Shown here piece by piece: positions 1 through 9,969 of a stretch of 64,000 nucleotides of DNA; the stretch's first letter is position 1, and every line of letters begins with the position of its first letter. Made by a program: the position numbers and the translations under genes. The notes beneath the pieces were generated by a model, which was not told the origin of the DNA, made no database searches, and was given only the letters and a program-made list of their open reading frames with translations. Source of the DNA: Rossellomorea marisflavi (GTDB lineage: Bacteria > Bacillota > Bacilli > Bacillales > Bacillaceae_B); assembly GCA_003667865.1 (NCBI GenBank), contig CP033051.1:569501-633500 (forward strand). The letters run 5' to 3'.

Positions 1-437
1 TCTAGTCTTTTTCCGCCTGCAAATTTAGGGCCCCAGTATGGGTTGTCCATTGATGCAATGGCAACACCTTGGTTTTTGGCGCTAATAAACTTATTATCAC
101 CAATATAGATTCCTACATGTGAAATACCCGCTTTGTAGGTACCCGCAAAGAACACTAAATCTCCAGGTAGAAGGCCTTCTTTTGCAACTTTAGTTCCTAG
201 TTCGTATTGTTCTGCAGATGTTCTAGGAAGTGTAATATCATGTTGACCAAATACATAAGAAGTAAAACCTGAACAATCAAACCCCGAAGGAGTCCTTCCT
301 CCAAATGCATATGGAGTTCCCTCTTGTTTTTTTGCTAACTCTACGATTTCATTTCCAGTCGCAGCAAATGTTGAGATTGCTGGAAATAGATAGAGTAATA
401 GAGTTAGAGCTAAAGTTACTTTTAAAAACCTTTTCAT
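1..437 (-). CDS. Secreted NlpC/P60 cell-wall endopeptidase (3' end outside window)
   Basis: This gene is cut by the left window edge: about 145 codons are visible and no stop is reached. It begins with a signal peptide (MKRFLKVTLALTLLLYLFPA, mature start near the AFA/AT site) and goes straight into an NlpC/P60 domain. The catalytic cysteine lies in FDCSGFTSYVF and the catalytic histidine in ISHVGIYIGD. Family members are D,L-endopeptidases that cut peptidoglycan stem peptides outside the cell. The start is well supported by a GAGGTGA ribosome site 7 bases upstream. What follows the domain cannot be seen. It lies beside other exported wall-active genes (subtilase, amidase). The family call is firm; the exact substrate is not known. 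Confidence 0.9.
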   Translation of the reverse strand, partial: MKRFLKVTLALTLLLYLFPAISTFAATGNEIVELAKKQEGTPYAFGGRTPSGFDCSGFTSYVFGQHDITLPRTSAEQYELGTKVAKEGLLPGDLVFFAGTYKAGISHVGIYIGDNKFISAKNQGVAIASMDNPYWGPKFAGGKRL

Positions 438-641
438 TCCATGTCACCTCAAAAGAATTGTCTGAAAACTCTAGAATATAACTACATTCTAGCAAAAAAT
501 TACGACATTTTATTTTACGTTTATGTTACAGAAGTATTACATCGACATATTCCGTCTAATTTTGGGTATATGTTTAGACAATCCGATACAATAACCTACG
601 TTTATTCATCGACTTTTCTATGCTTTTTTCGCTTGTTCAAT

Positions 642-680
642 AAGTAGGGCTGATCCTTTCTTAGGATCAGCTTTCTACTT
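642..680. terminator. Hairpin terminator between NlpC/P60 and subtilase genes
   Basis: AAGTAG..GCTGATCCT pairs with AGGATCAGC..CTACTT around a 5-base loop, with a small internal bulge. The 3' arm touches the stop codon of the subtilase gene. It probably ends that leftward transcript, although the U-tract is weak. Confidence 0.6.
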
Positions 681-2616
681 ATCTAGTAATAAAGTTCGGA
701 TTTTCTGCCCTTGCCAAAAATACTGAGAACATCGAACGTGTCATATATTCATATGGCTGAAAGCTTTTATCCGGGTAACCTTGAGTAATTTGTGCTTCTG
801 CCAGCTTATATATCGCTTGATAGCCTGTCACATTTTCATTTATATCTGTGAAGCTTTGTGTACTTGTCAGCTTTAATTTGTATGCATTTGCTAGTAGAAT
901 CGCCATTTCAGCTCGAGTTACAGGTTGGTTTGGACGAAATGTTTTATCTGGGAAGCCCTGTAGGATTTTTCTGTCAAAAGCTGATTGGATATAACCAGAT
1001 GCGAAATACTGATTGCCTACATCATGAAAGACTGTTTTTCTTGTTGTACCATCAAAGCCTAATGCTCTTCCGATAAGCGCAACAGCCTCTCCTCTTGTAA
1101 TATTTGTTGATGGCTTCAGTAACGTTCCATTATTTGTCCCACTTAGAATATTTCTTTCATATAAAAAGACCATATGAGGAGCATACCAATCTTGAGCTGA
1201 TAGATCTTTAAAGTAAGGGCCAGCTACGGTTACTGGCAGCTTCACTTCTTTAGGATCTGTTGAGCCATTAAAGATAAAATGGTATTCATAGGTACCTTTT
1301 GGCATATAGTCAATAAATTGATAATCAACTAGATTCTTCTTAATTTGTTTTCCATTTATCGCAATATCTACAGATTTTGTGGTGGAATCTGTTTCAAATT
1401 GGAAGTGTATTTTTCCATTTTTATTTTCTTTTACATATGCATAAGGAAGAAGGTTTGCTGACAGCTTGTCTGGATACTGTACTAATCCATACCCATATAA
1501 AGGGTCTTTTCCGACAGCACCTAAATCTTTGGCAGAATCTGTCAGGATTTTACGAATCACTTCATTTTGCTGATAGGGAAGTTGTTCTTTTAATAAAGCT
1601 AACATTCCCGTTATGTATGGTGCTGCCATTGATGTCCCCGAGAGGTTCATATATCCATCCTGTTGACCGTCTCTAGTGTCGATGGACATAGGAAATGCAC
1701 TACGAACATATTGCCCCACTGCTACAATTTCCACTTCAGGTCCCGTAGATGATTCTTTCATTCTTCTTAATGATTCATCTACCCCACCCACTGCAATCAC
1801 TTCAGGATACTTTGCTGGGTACATTACTGTATTCACAAATGTATCTGACGTTCCGGTGTTTCCTGCTGCGGCTACGAGAATGATCCCGCTATTGTAAGCC
1901 TTTTGAATACTTAATCGTAATGCGCGATCATCGGATTCTGTTGTAAAGCTCATATTTAATATATCCATATCATTGGTTATAGCCCATTCAATTCCTGCAA
2001 GAATTGTTGATGTTGTCCCAAACCCGCTTTCATCTAAGCCTTTTATAGCATAAAGTTCTACATCGGGTGCCACACCAACAATACCGACTCCGTTATTTTG
2101 TGCAGCAATCACTCCCGCAACATGTGTGCCATGACCATTTCCATCACTGTAGTCCTTCCCACAGCTTGCTGTCACGACACAGACTCCGCCTGCAACGTTA
2201 AGATCTGGGTGTGTCTTATCAATCCCTGTATCAAGAACCCCTACCTTAACTCCTTTTCCGGTATATTGGCTACGAACCTCAGGTGTCAATTTTATCGTCT
2301 CAAAAATGCTTGGTGTCACTTGGCTTGTAATTTCATACTCTTTTTCAATCTCATACTCATTTACAAGCCCTTCAAGATCTAATTGTGCTATCTGAGAAGG
2401 TGTAGTTTTAATTTTTATGGCATGAAGAACTTCAAAATACTTTTCTATTTCTATATCGTAGTCAGTTACCTGATTTATAGATTTATTGTCTTCTAAGAAA
2501 ACAATATATGTATGCTCTTCTTGTTGAGTTTGAGAGAAGGAATGATTGGGTAAAGACATTATAAGCATGAATACTATGACAAACATTTGAGTTAATTTCT
2601 TCAATGTAATGCACAC
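679..2616 (-). CDS. SLH-anchored subtilisin-like serine protease (S8)
   Basis: The product is a 645-residue exported protease. Order of parts: signal peptide (about 1-29), inhibitor-I9-like propeptide (35-100), S8 catalytic domain (about 120-380), a beta-type linker domain (390-465) and three SLH repeats (469-645) for binding pyruvylated wall polymer. The catalytic triad is visible: Asp129 in VGVLDTGID, His162 in GHGTHVAG and Ser329 in GTSMAAP. The start is uncertain. The frame opens with GTG, but AAAAGGG sits right beside it; the TTG four codons further in (about 2604) has better spacing and still gives a full signal peptide. It probably matures or degrades wall and S-layer proteins. Family firm, target unknown. 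Confidence 0.93.
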   Translation of the reverse strand: MCITLKKLTQMFVIVFMLIMSLPNHSFSQTQQEEHTYIVFLEDNKSINQVTDYDIEIEKYFEVLHAIKIKTTPSQIAQLDLEGLVNEYEIEKEYEITSQVTPSIFETIKLTPEVRSQYTGKGVKVGVLDTGIDKTHPDLNVAGGVCVVTASCGKDYSDGNGHGTHVAGVIAAQNNGVGIVGVAPDVELYAIKGLDESGFGTTSTILAGIEWAITNDMDILNMSFTTESDDRALRLSIQKAYNSGIILVAAAGNTGTSDTFVNTVMYPAKYPEVIAVGGVDESLRRMKESSTGPEVEIVAVGQYVRSAFPMSIDTRDGQQDGYMNLSGTSMAAPYITGMLALLKEQLPYQQNEVIRKILTDSAKDLGAVGKDPLYGYGLVQYPDKLSANLLPYAYVKENKNGKIHFQFETDSTTKSVDIAINGKQIKKNLVDYQFIDYMPKGTYEYHFIFNGSTDPKEVKLPVTVAGPYFKDLSAQDWYAPHMVFLYERNILSGTNNGTLLKPSTNITRGEAVALIGRALGFDGTTRKTVFHDVGNQYFASGYIQSAFDRKILQGFPDKTFRPNQPVTRAEMAILLANAYKLKLTSTQSFTDINENVTGYQAIYKLAEAQITQGYPDKSFQPYEYMTRSMFSVFLARAENPNFITR

Positions 2617-2702
2617 CCTTTTGATTTATAAAAAGGAGCCTAAAACAATCTTTGATAGAGTATCAATAGAATGTATATAGACTCCAATATTTTATGAATG
2701 GA

Positions 2703-4124
2703 TTAATGAAGTTTTGCAGAAGGTTTTCCACCGACTTCGTTGTAAAGGGGTTTCACCTCTTGTAAGCCTTCATAGTGGTAATAGTAATCTAATATACCTA
2801 GATAAAGTCCTCTTGCAGCTTTTTCACGCCATGTTGGAGAAGCAAGTTTTGCATTATCTTCTTTATAATCAATAAATCCTAGCTCCACAAGGGATGATGG
2901 CATTTTATTTTCACGAAGAACATGGTAGTTCCCTTTTTTCACACCACGATCCCTTAACTCTAATGCGCCTAGCAATCTATTTTGTAAGTATATCGATAAT
3001 GCTTTGCTTTGGGCTACATTAGGGTTAGTAGCAGATGCACTATAATAGAAGGTTTCTGTTCCATTCGCTGATCCATTAAATGAGTTCGCATGGACACTAA
3101 TAAAAATATCCCCCTTATTTTCTACTGCAAACTTCACTCGATCGCTTAATTCAACCTTCTTATCTATTTCTCTTGTGAGTTTAATATTTATCGGTGTTTT
3201 CTTAAAATATTCTTTCAAACGTAATGACGTATCTAGTACCACGTCACTTTCTAGTAGCCCATATGCGACTGCACCTGGATCAGGGTATCCATGACCAGGG
3301 TCAATAATGATTGTTTTTTGACTTAAAACAGATGTCACATCTGGTTTTGAAGTAGATAAGTAAGCTGTGTGAATAAACCCTTGTTGATTATTGTAGGAAA
3401 TGTAAGCCCATTCCCCAATTTCAAACGCCTTCTGTACCAGGTTTCCTAGATTCAACTGTCCTGTGACAGGATAGGTAGTTCCTGGACCAGTTCGAACATT
3501 TAAATCATTTGTTGTTACATAAGCAGTTTGATTAAAATCAGGTTCATTTCCAAGCATTCTCATCTGAGGATTAATACTACGAGATAAAAATACAGCAAAA
3601 TCTGATCTTTTAATATAATTTGCTGTACCAAATGTTCCATCTGGTAAACCTTGTGCAATTCCCATTGATATTAATTGTTCTGAGGCAATCGTAATCGTTC
3701 TTGGGTTATAACCGAAAGCACGGCCAATCATAATGGCCATTTCTCCCCTAGCGACAGGCTGGTTTGGTTTGAAGATATCATTTGAATATCCTGTAAGTAT
3801 GTTATTCTCAACTGCTTGCTGAATATAGCCTGAAGCAAAGTTGTCAGCTCCAACATCACTGAATTGTGTCACTCTCTTTGCACCATTATATTGAAGAGCT
3901 CGTCCAATCATAGCAGCAGCTTCTGCTCTGGTTACTTGTCTCTCGGGACGAAACGTATTGTCCGATTCCCCTCTTGTTATAAGTCCGGTAGCTAAATAGT
4001 TGATCTCATCTTTCGCTCGATGAGTAACCCCTATATCCGTAAAAGCTGCGAATGTTTTGGTTCCATATGAAAATGTAGACACGATGACTACCGCAACAAT
4101 TGACAATAGAAGATAGCGTTTCAA
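2703..4124 (-). CDS. SLH-anchored N-acetylmuramoyl-L-alanine amidase (Amidase_3)
   Basis: This exported peptidoglycan amidase has a signal peptide, three SLH repeats, an SH3b domain (the stretch containing LNVRTGPGTTYPVTGQL) and a C-terminal Amidase_3 (LytC/CwlC-type) zinc domain. Expected metal and catalytic residues are present: His in IIIDPGHGYPD, His in FISVHANSFN and Glu in SLVELGFIDY. The frame is open to 4181, but AAGGGAG stands 11 bases before the TTG at 4124, which begins a clean signal peptide (LKRYLLLSIVAVVIV), so I chose that start. An ATG at 4148 is the alternative. It follows the SLH protease in the same direction with 86 bp between, so the two may be co-transcribed. Confidence 0.9.
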   Translation of the reverse strand: MKRYLLLSIVAVVIVSTFSYGTKTFAAFTDIGVTHRAKDEINYLATGLITRGESDNTFRPERQVTRAEAAAMIGRALQYNGAKRVTQFSDVGADNFASGYIQQAVENNILTGYSNDIFKPNQPVARGEMAIMIGRAFGYNPRTITIASEQLISMGIAQGLPDGTFGTANYIKRSDFAVFLSRSINPQMRMLGNEPDFNQTAYVTTNDLNVRTGPGTTYPVTGQLNLGNLVQKAFEIGEWAYISYNNQQGFIHTAYLSTSKPDVTSVLSQKTIIIDPGHGYPDPGAVAYGLLESDVVLDTSLRLKEYFKKTPINIKLTREIDKKVELSDRVKFAVENKGDIFISVHANSFNGSANGTETFYYSASATNPNVAQSKALSIYLQNRLLGALELRDRGVKKGNYHVLRENKMPSSLVELGFIDYKEDNAKLASPTWREKAARGLYLGILDYYYHYEGLQEVKPLYNEVGGKPSAKLH

Positions 4125-4326
4125 AACATTATTTTCTCCCTTCGGCATTTTCCTACATTTTATCACAAAATCCCCTATCACTCTATGACTCTTATGGTCT
4201 ATTTTATGTTGTCTTTTTATAAGCGATAGAGAAGTCTATGTAAAATGCAATTCTAAATATAGTACTTATTACATAATAACGGAACATCCGTTGCGAAAGC
4301 TGTTGTAAAATGTGGAAATAACGATA

Positions 4327-4361
4327 AAAGCCCCTTGCTTGTAACTTGCAAGGGGCTTTTC
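4327..4361. terminator. Strong bidirectional terminator after SLH surface-protein gene
   Basis: AAAAGCCCCTTGC and GCAAGGGGCTTTT form a perfect GC-rich stem with A- and T-runs on both sides, 15 bp past the stop of the 4376 gene. Confidence 0.9.
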
Positions 4362-4375
4362 ATATTGTTCTTGTT

Positions 4376-6403
4376 TTAGTTAATAAATTTGATGTGTTGT
4401 AAGAAATTATCTAAGATTTTAGACATTTGATCACGTTTTGTATTATCAGATGGACCAAAGTTTCCATTAGAGTAGCCTGAAATAATTCCAGCTTGTAATA
4501 CTTTCTCAACATGCTCCCGTGAAGCTGAACCGATTGATTTAAGGTCTTTAAAGTCTTCAAGTTCTTTTGTTGTATCAAGAGCTTCGTTTGAATTCACGTA
4601 GTCAATGGCACGGCTAATCATAATAGCCGCTTCCGCACGTGTAAGATTTGCTGATGGATGGAACTTACCATCTGCTTTCCCCTGAATGATTCCTGCTTCG
4701 ACCGCTGCAGCAATTTCTCCATTTTTGTTAATAGCTTGAGTTGGAGATACATCTGAGAAATCTACTTTTGTTGAATCTGTAGCAACAAGACCTAAGCTAC
4801 GAGAGATTAGAGCAGCAAACTCACCACGAGTCATATATGCGTCTGGAGAGAAGCTTGTAGCTGTTTTCCCTTGCACAATATATTTAGATGCTAATTTCTC
4901 AATATGTGCTTCAGCCCAGTTTGCACCATTGTTTACATCTGAGAATGTTTTATTGTTTTCAACCACTGTATATTTTGAGTTTGTAAGAGATTTAATTACA
5001 GCACGCTTCCCGTCAAAGTAAGTAGGGATTGATGTAATCGTACCATCGTCATTAATTCTTACTGCAACTGCGTTTACTTGATTAAATGTTTTATCACTAG
5101 TAATCTCACGTTCTACATATACACTAAAACGTTTGATTGCTTCTGTTTTTGAACCAGAAACAGCTTCAACCGTGAATTCAATAACTTTAGAAGCGAGTTT
5201 TAAGTTGTTCTTTGATACTGCACCAGAAACCTCCGTTTCATCAACTACGTTTACAGCGATATTAATTTCTACTGCATCTTCAGAAACTCCTAATGATTTT
5301 GCAAGTGCAGCTACATTAATTTCGCTAACCGGTAGGTCATATGCAGCTTCTTCTGTTTCAACTTTAACTTTTGCATTTTTATTTTTTGCTGCAGCTTGTT
5401 TAAATAGATCTGCTGGAACTTTTGCTTCTACTTTTTCACCAGCTGCTGCTTTTTCTAGTTTAATAGGAATCACTGATTTTTCTGGAGTGATTTGATCAAC
5501 AATTTCTTTTACTTGTTCTTTTGTTACTTCTGAGATTACTTTGTTGCCTTCTCTATCAATCACTGGTGTTGGTACTGTTACTTCCTGTTCTGCTGGAGTT
5601 TCAGGAGAAGTTGGTGTTGTTGGTGTTGTTGGTGTTGTTGGTACACCGCCACCGCCACCGGCACCTCCACCTCCACCTCCACCAGTTGTATTATCAACTG
5701 ATAAGATTCTAGAGATATAATCGTTCCACTGTGGTTCTGTGATACTTCTATATGAAGCTTGAGCATCTCTTAAAGCTTGTTTCTGATCAGAAGATAATTG
5801 ATCAAAGACTCCGTCAAAATAAGCAATTAAATCTTCCACACTGTTTCCAGTAATAGTTGTATTATTTGCCTTTGCTAAACGAATTGCTTCTTTTAAGGCA
5901 TTACGTGCATCTTGATCAGCTATTAGACTAATTTCTTTAATAGCAGCAGGAGTTCTAGCTATATCTAAGAGATCAATTACATCATTAAATGTGTCACTGT
6001 ATGTTTCTTTTCCACCAACTTCAAATAATGAAGCCATCATTTTTTCACTTAGAGTGTCGGATGTTAAATTAGTCTCACTAGACAAACTATCTACGAAATC
6101 TAATTGTACAGCAGACATAAATGCTAAAAATTCGTCCATTGTTACGTTAGGTAATACAGTGTTAATAGCACCAGATTGTGTTGTTCTAAATGTGTCAATA
6201 CTTGTTTCTAAATCTTCGACAGTCACAGCACTAAACACTAAATCTAGCATACCTTTAATTAATTGTTTTTGATCATCATATGTACTCTCCGCTTGCACAA
6301 CAGCAGAATTCGTAAAACTACCAATGGTAACAACAGGTGCTAACGCCACTGTAGTAGCTAGAATTGCTTGCATAGCTTTTTTACTGAATGGATATTTTTT
6401 CAT
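4376..6403 (-). CDS. SLH-domain surface (possible S-layer-like) protein
   Basis: The product has 675 residues. A signal peptide (1-39) is followed by an alpha-helical domain (40-240), a glycine run (about 242-255) and a Pro/Thr linker. Next is a mixed alpha/beta domain rich in Lys, Glu and Val (280-480), then three SLH repeats (487-672). No enzymatic motif is visible. The domain before the SLH repeats, together with the SLH repeats (FSDVNNGANWAEAHIEKL), closely resembles the C-terminus of the 1.7-kilo-residue nuclease gene at 41813, so the two share a paralogous surface-attachment module. The start has a GGTGACC-type site in the leader and a typical MKKYPFSKKAMQ signal sequence. A structural S-layer or wall-binding role is inference. 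Confidence 0.85.
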   Translation of the reverse strand: MKKYPFSKKAMQAILATTVALAPVVTIGSFTNSAVVQAESTYDDQKQLIKGMLDLVFSAVTVEDLETSIDTFRTTQSGAINTVLPNVTMDEFLAFMSAVQLDFVDSLSSETNLTSDTLSEKMMASLFEVGGKETYSDTFNDVIDLLDIARTPAAIKEISLIADQDARNALKEAIRLAKANNTTITGNSVEDLIAYFDGVFDQLSSDQKQALRDAQASYRSITEPQWNDYISRILSVDNTTGGGGGGGAGGGGGVPTTPTTPTTPTSPETPAEQEVTVPTPVIDREGNKVISEVTKEQVKEIVDQITPEKSVIPIKLEKAAAGEKVEAKVPADLFKQAAAKNKNAKVKVETEEAAYDLPVSEINVAALAKSLGVSEDAVEINIAVNVVDETEVSGAVSKNNLKLASKVIEFTVEAVSGSKTEAIKRFSVYVEREITSDKTFNQVNAVAVRINDDGTITSIPTYFDGKRAVIKSLTNSKYTVVENNKTFSDVNNGANWAEAHIEKLASKYIVQGKTATSFSPDAYMTRGEFAALISRSLGLVATDSTKVDFSDVSPTQAINKNGEIAAAVEAGIIQGKADGKFHPSANLTRAEAAIMISRAIDYVNSNEALDTTKELEDFKDLKSIGSASREHVEKVLQAGIISGYSNGNFGPSDNTKRDQMSKILDNFLQHIKFIN

Positions 6404-6631
6404 TTAAAGGGTCACCTCAATATGTAGAATTTTGTAAATAGATGTAAGATCTAGTCCATATATATTCATTTAACATAATACTGGAATAATATCTATAAAT
6501 CAATCAAAAACTGGAATTTTTGTGATTGATTAGTAGGATTTCTAGTAATATTTTTGTAAAAAATAGTTATATTTTCTCATAATGTGTTAAAATCTTTCTG
6601 GTAGAAATAGTCTGAAAGGAGATGATGACAG

Positions 6632-7360
6632 ATGAAAAAGTTTTGGAAAGTATTTTTACTTTCATTACTAGCAATCATATTAGTAGCTTCTGGCCTTGCC
6701 TATTATTTTTTAAAGGTAAAAACGTATGAAACAGCTGATGCAGAAGTAGAGGAAATTACAGAGTCCGAATATGAAATCGTTTTACCTGAAGAGGAAGTTG
6801 AAGAAGGTGCTAATGAAGAGTCCGAAGAGACTAACTCTGACCAAAAGGAATCTACTGGGAACGAAGGAACTGAGTCTAACCAAAGTAGTTCAAATACAGC
6901 TTCAAATTCAAACAATGATAAAGAGGATCAAAAACAGTCTAGTGGTAGCGGAGATCAGACTGGCTCAACTTCAACTGAACATTCTACTCAAGTTAAAGAA
7001 GATACTGTTACTGTTGCTGAGATTAAAGATAAATATCGTCCCTCCTTTCAAAACTTACAAGACCAAGCAAATGGCAAGATTGACTCTCTTGTAAGCAAAG
7101 CATTTACTGAGTATAAAACAAAAAAAGAGAACGGCGAAAAGATATCTCTCGGTTACTTCTATAACAAGTATACAAACGCTGCTGATGCACTAGAAGGTAA
7201 GACTGATACAGCATTCAATACTATCTATAAGGCTCTACAAAAAGACTTAAAAAAGCATGGCTATAGCACATCGCATGCAAAAGAGTTTAAAGAGCATTAC
7301 GAAAATGAAAAATCATCAAGAAGAACAGCACTACTAAACAAAGCTGTAGATAATTTTTAA
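6632..7360 (+). CDS. Membrane-anchored protein with acidic Ser/Asn-rich linker
   Basis: I do not recognise this 242-residue protein. It has one N-terminal membrane segment (MKKFWKVFLLSLLAIILVAS), then about 110 residues of low-complexity Glu/Ser/Asn/Gln sequence. A helical, lysine-rich C-terminal domain (about 127-242) contains KYRPSFQNLQDQANGKIDSL. The layout suggests an extracytoplasmic domain held away from the membrane by a flexible spacer that could cross the wall. The start is well supported by AAAGGAGATGATGACAG. It is divergent from the SLH gene at 4376, with about 230 bp of AT-rich promoter region between them. It ends just before a family A palindrome that probably terminates it. Confidence 0.75.
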   Translation: MKKFWKVFLLSLLAIILVASGLAYYFLKVKTYETADAEVEEITESEYEIVLPEEEVEEGANEESEETNSDQKESTGNEGTESNQSSSNTASNSNNDKEDQKQSSGSGDQTGSTSTEHSTQVKEDTVTVAEIKDKYRPSFQNLQDQANGKIDSLVSKAFTEYKTKKENGEKISLGYFYNKYTNAADALEGKTDTAFNTIYKALQKDLKKHGYSTSHAKEFKEHYENEKSSRRTALLNKAVDNF

Positions 7361-7365
7361 GACGT

Positions 7366-7403
7366 TAAAGGTCCGTCCCTCTACTGAATGGGGACGGACC
7401 TCT
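7366..7403. repeat. Family A palindrome (GGGACGGACCT), inverted arm order
   Basis: AGGTCCGTCCC (7369-7379) and GGGACGGACCT (7391-7401) flank an 11-base loop and are followed by TCTTTATTTT. This copy carries its arms in the opposite order to most others in the window. It sits between convergent genes and can act as their terminator. Confidence 0.85.
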
Positions 7404-7416
7404 TTATTTTGATGTG

Positions 7417-8745
7417 TTATTGATGGATTTCAGTCTTTGGTTGAACGACAGGTCTTCCGATAGAGTAGTAGATTACTTGTGATTGTTCTGCTTCTTCAAG
7501 ATTGTAACAGTTACGGCCATCGAATATAATGGGTTGTTTCATTGCGGAACGGTATGTTTGTAATGGGATGCTTTTGATGTCATCCCATTCTGTAACAAGG
7601 AACATCATATCTGCATCTTTTACAGCTTGTATACGGTCTGTGCAATATTCGATTTGATTCCCAAAAAGCTCACGTACATGGTCGATCGCCACTGGATCAT
7701 ATACTGTAATTGAAACACCTTCCACTAATAGCTCTTTAATGATTTCGATTGCTGCTGCTTCGCGGATATCATCTGTATTGGGTTTAAATGCAAGCCCTAA
7801 TATAGTAGCTTTTTTTCCAGTGAGCGCTGAAAAATGGGTGCGAGCCATTTCAACTAGCCGTTTTTGTTGCATTGCATTGACACGAATTACTGATTCAAGC
7901 AGTTCAAAATGATGGTCGATATCTCCAGCTATTTGAACGAGTGCATTCGTATCCTTCGGAAAGCAAGATCCACCATAACCAATTCCAGCACCCAAAAATT
8001 GACTACCGATTCGTTTATCCAATCCCATTCCATATGCAACTTCTTCAACATTGGCCTCTAATTTTTCACACAGATTAGCAATTTCATTGATAAAACTAAT
8101 TTTTGTTGCTAGAAAAGCATTGGAAGCATATTTAATCATCTCAGCACTTTCAATTGAAGTATGAACAATTGGAGCTTTAAATGAGTCAAAAAGTTGTCCT
8201 AGCCTATCTCTAGCGTATTCAGACTCACTCCCAATAATAATACGGTCTGAATTGAATGTATCGTGTATCGCAGACCCTTCACGCAAAAATTCCGGCACTG
8301 AGGCTATATGAAACTCATACGTACCCTTTAATTTTGAATGAACCCATGCCTTAACCTTTCGATTGGTTCCTACTGGTACCGTACTTTTCGTAACGATAAT
8401 CGTTCCTGACTTTTCGAGGTTTTGACCTATGGATTCTGCGGCTGCTTGAATATAGGAAAGATTAGCAGAACCATCTACACGTGAAGGGGTTCCGACTGCC
8501 ATAATAATTACGTCTGCGTCGCTGCAAGCTTCTTCATAGCTTATAGAAAAGTTTAGTCGCTTTTCTTTTAGGTTCTTTTGGATCAATCCTTCAATTCCTG
8601 GCTCATAAATGGGTGAACTACCTTTATTTAATCGGCTTACTTTTTCTGCATCAATATCTATACATGTCACATGGTTACCAACCTCAGCAAGACATGTTCC
8701 TGTTACAAGCCCAACATATCCTGTACCGATTACTGTTACATTCAT
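7417..8745 (-). CDS. ugd: UDP-glucose 6-dehydrogenase
   Basis: This enzyme oxidises UDP-glucose to UDP-glucuronate with two NAD+, supplying precursor for acidic wall or capsule polymers. The 442-residue protein starts with the NAD-binding Rossmann motif GTGYVGLVTG. It has the central-domain lysine region (EMIKYASNAFLATKISF) and the catalytic cysteine in GIGYGGSCFPKD. The C-terminal UDP-binding domain includes LGLAFKPNTDDIREA. Length and motifs are complete for the TuaD/Ugd family. An ATAGGAGG site lies 7 bases before the ATG. It lies 11 bp behind galU in the same direction, so the two form an operon making UDP-glucuronate from glucose-1-phosphate. No glycosyltransferase cluster is nearby, so the final polymer cannot be named. 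Confidence 0.96.
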   Translation of the reverse strand: MNVTVIGTGYVGLVTGTCLAEVGNHVTCIDIDAEKVSRLNKGSSPIYEPGIEGLIQKNLKEKRLNFSISYEEACSDADVIIMAVGTPSRVDGSANLSYIQAAAESIGQNLEKSGTIIVTKSTVPVGTNRKVKAWVHSKLKGTYEFHIASVPEFLREGSAIHDTFNSDRIIIGSESEYARDRLGQLFDSFKAPIVHTSIESAEMIKYASNAFLATKISFINEIANLCEKLEANVEEVAYGMGLDKRIGSQFLGAGIGYGGSCFPKDTNALVQIAGDIDHHFELLESVIRVNAMQQKRLVEMARTHFSALTGKKATILGLAFKPNTDDIREAAAIEIIKELLVEGVSITVYDPVAIDHVRELFGNQIEYCTDRIQAVKDADMMFLVTEWDDIKSIPLQTYRSAMKQPIIFDGRNCYNLEEAEQSQVIYYSIGRPVVQPKTEIHQ

Positions 8746-8756
8746 CAGATTGCCTC

Positions 8757-9695
8757 CTATTTAATCGGTGATTCTAATAATGAAGTTAAATAATCGCGAA
8801 CCTGATCCTTTAAATCGTCACGCTTTAATGCAAAATCAATTGTCGCTTCAATAAAGCCGAATTTATCTCCAATATCATAGCGCTTCCCTTCAAAGATATT
8901 GGCGTAAACAGGATAGCTTTGATTATAGATATTGATGGCATCAGTTAATTGAAATTCTCCACCAGCACCAGGGGATAGATTCTCTAGTATCGGAAATATC
9001 TCTGGTGTAAGTACATAACGACCGATAATCGCCAAGTTGGAGGGTGCTTCTTCAACGGCTGGTTTCTCTACTAGTCTTTCAATAGCCATTGTATTTAATG
9101 ATGGTTGTGAGTTAATGAGTGAAGAGGACACTGGTTGAATAATCCCATATTTTTTCACCTCTTCGCTAGGAATCTCCTGAACTCCTAATATTGCCGCCTG
9201 ATGTTTTTCGTACACCTCTAATAATTGTTGTAAACATGGCTGTGGTGAATCAATAATATCGTCCCCAAGCATGACGGCAAAAGGCTCGTTTCCGATAAAG
9301 GAGCGTGCACAAAGTACAGCATGCCCAAGTCCCAACGGCTCCTTTTGGCGAATGTAATGAATATTAGCTAAGTCAGCAATTTGTTGAACCTCTTCAAGTG
9401 CTTGAAACTTATGCTTTTTGGCTAAAGATTCTTCTAACTCATACGATTTATCAAAGTGATCCTCAATGGCACGTTTCCCACGACCCGTTACAATGATAAT
9501 ATCTTCAATTCCAGAGCGAACCGCTTCTTCCACAATGTATTGAATTGTAGGCTTGTCCACAATCGGCAACATTTCCTTAGGCTGTGCCTTTGTTGCAGGC
9601 AGAAATCGAGTTCCTAACCCTGCTGCTGGAATAATCGCTTTTTTCACTTTTCCCGTGCTATAAGCAGATTGAATGAAATCAGAATACTTCCCCAA
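8757..9695 (-). CDS. galU: UTP-glucose-1-phosphate uridylyltransferase
   Basis: This enzyme makes UDP-glucose from UTP and glucose-1-phosphate. The nucleotidyltransferase signature is intact ([20 protein letters not shown], then [18 protein letters not shown]), as is the catalytic-site region VMLGDDIID. The frame is open to 9710. However, GGAGGTG lies inside that first stretch with 6-base spacing to a TTG at 9695, so I place the start there. Even so the protein carries about 18 extra residues before the usual start of GtaB/GalU proteins ([14 protein letters not shown]), which is odd but leaves the core unaffected. It is the first gene of the galU-ugd operon. In Bacillus such enzymes also feed glycolipid and teichoic-acid glucosylation. 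Confidence 0.95.
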   Translation of the reverse strand: MGKYSDFIQSAYSTGKVKKAIIPAAGLGTRFLPATKAQPKEMLPIVDKPTIQYIVEEAVRSGIEDIIIVTGRGKRAIEDHFDKSYELEESLAKKHKFQALEEVQQIADLANIHYIRQKEPLGLGHAVLCARSFIGNEPFAVMLGDDIIDSPQPCLQQLLEVYEKHQAAILGVQEIPSEEVKKYGIIQPVSSSLINSQPSLNTMAIERLVEKPAVEEAPSNLAIIGRYVLTPEIFPILENLSPGAGGEFQLTDAINIYNQSYPVYANIFEGKRYDIGDKFGFIEATIDFALKRDDLKDQVRDYLTSLLESPIK

Positions 9696-9892
9696 TGAAT
9701 ACACCTCCAAAAAGACTGTTACTTAAATAGTATCAAAGCACTTTTCTGAATAGCACAAATTCACCGTTTATTTACATAAAATTAATTTTTTTCTTAAAAG
9801 TGGAAGCGAAAAATATTCATATAGGAATATTCGTTTAGTTATATTTTTTATTGATTTTAGTGATTAGTATAAAAAAAGGGGAATTATTTCTG

Positions 9893-9911
9893 GATAATCG
9901 TAGATAATCGC
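9893..9911 (+). repeat. Short direct repeat GATAATCG upstream of 9970 gene
   Basis: GATAATCG occurs twice, separated by TA, in the leader of the 102-aa gene. It could be a binding site, but nothing else supports that. Confidence 0.3.
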
Positions 9912-9969
9912 TAGAGCACTTATTTCACATACATGTTACCCTAGTTTTAACTTTAAAGGGGGTCTTGCA

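Noticed and set aside
441-647. 68-codon plus-strand ORF upstream of the NlpC/P60 gene
   Set aside because: No ribosome site, AT-rich and covers the promoter region of the minus-strand gene; biased composition fits non-coding DNA.
5521-5766. ORFs of 62-63 codons in the linker of the SLH surface gene
   Set aside because: Low-complexity Leu/His or Val/Gln frames produced by the Gly/Thr/Pro repeat codons of the real gene on the minus strand.
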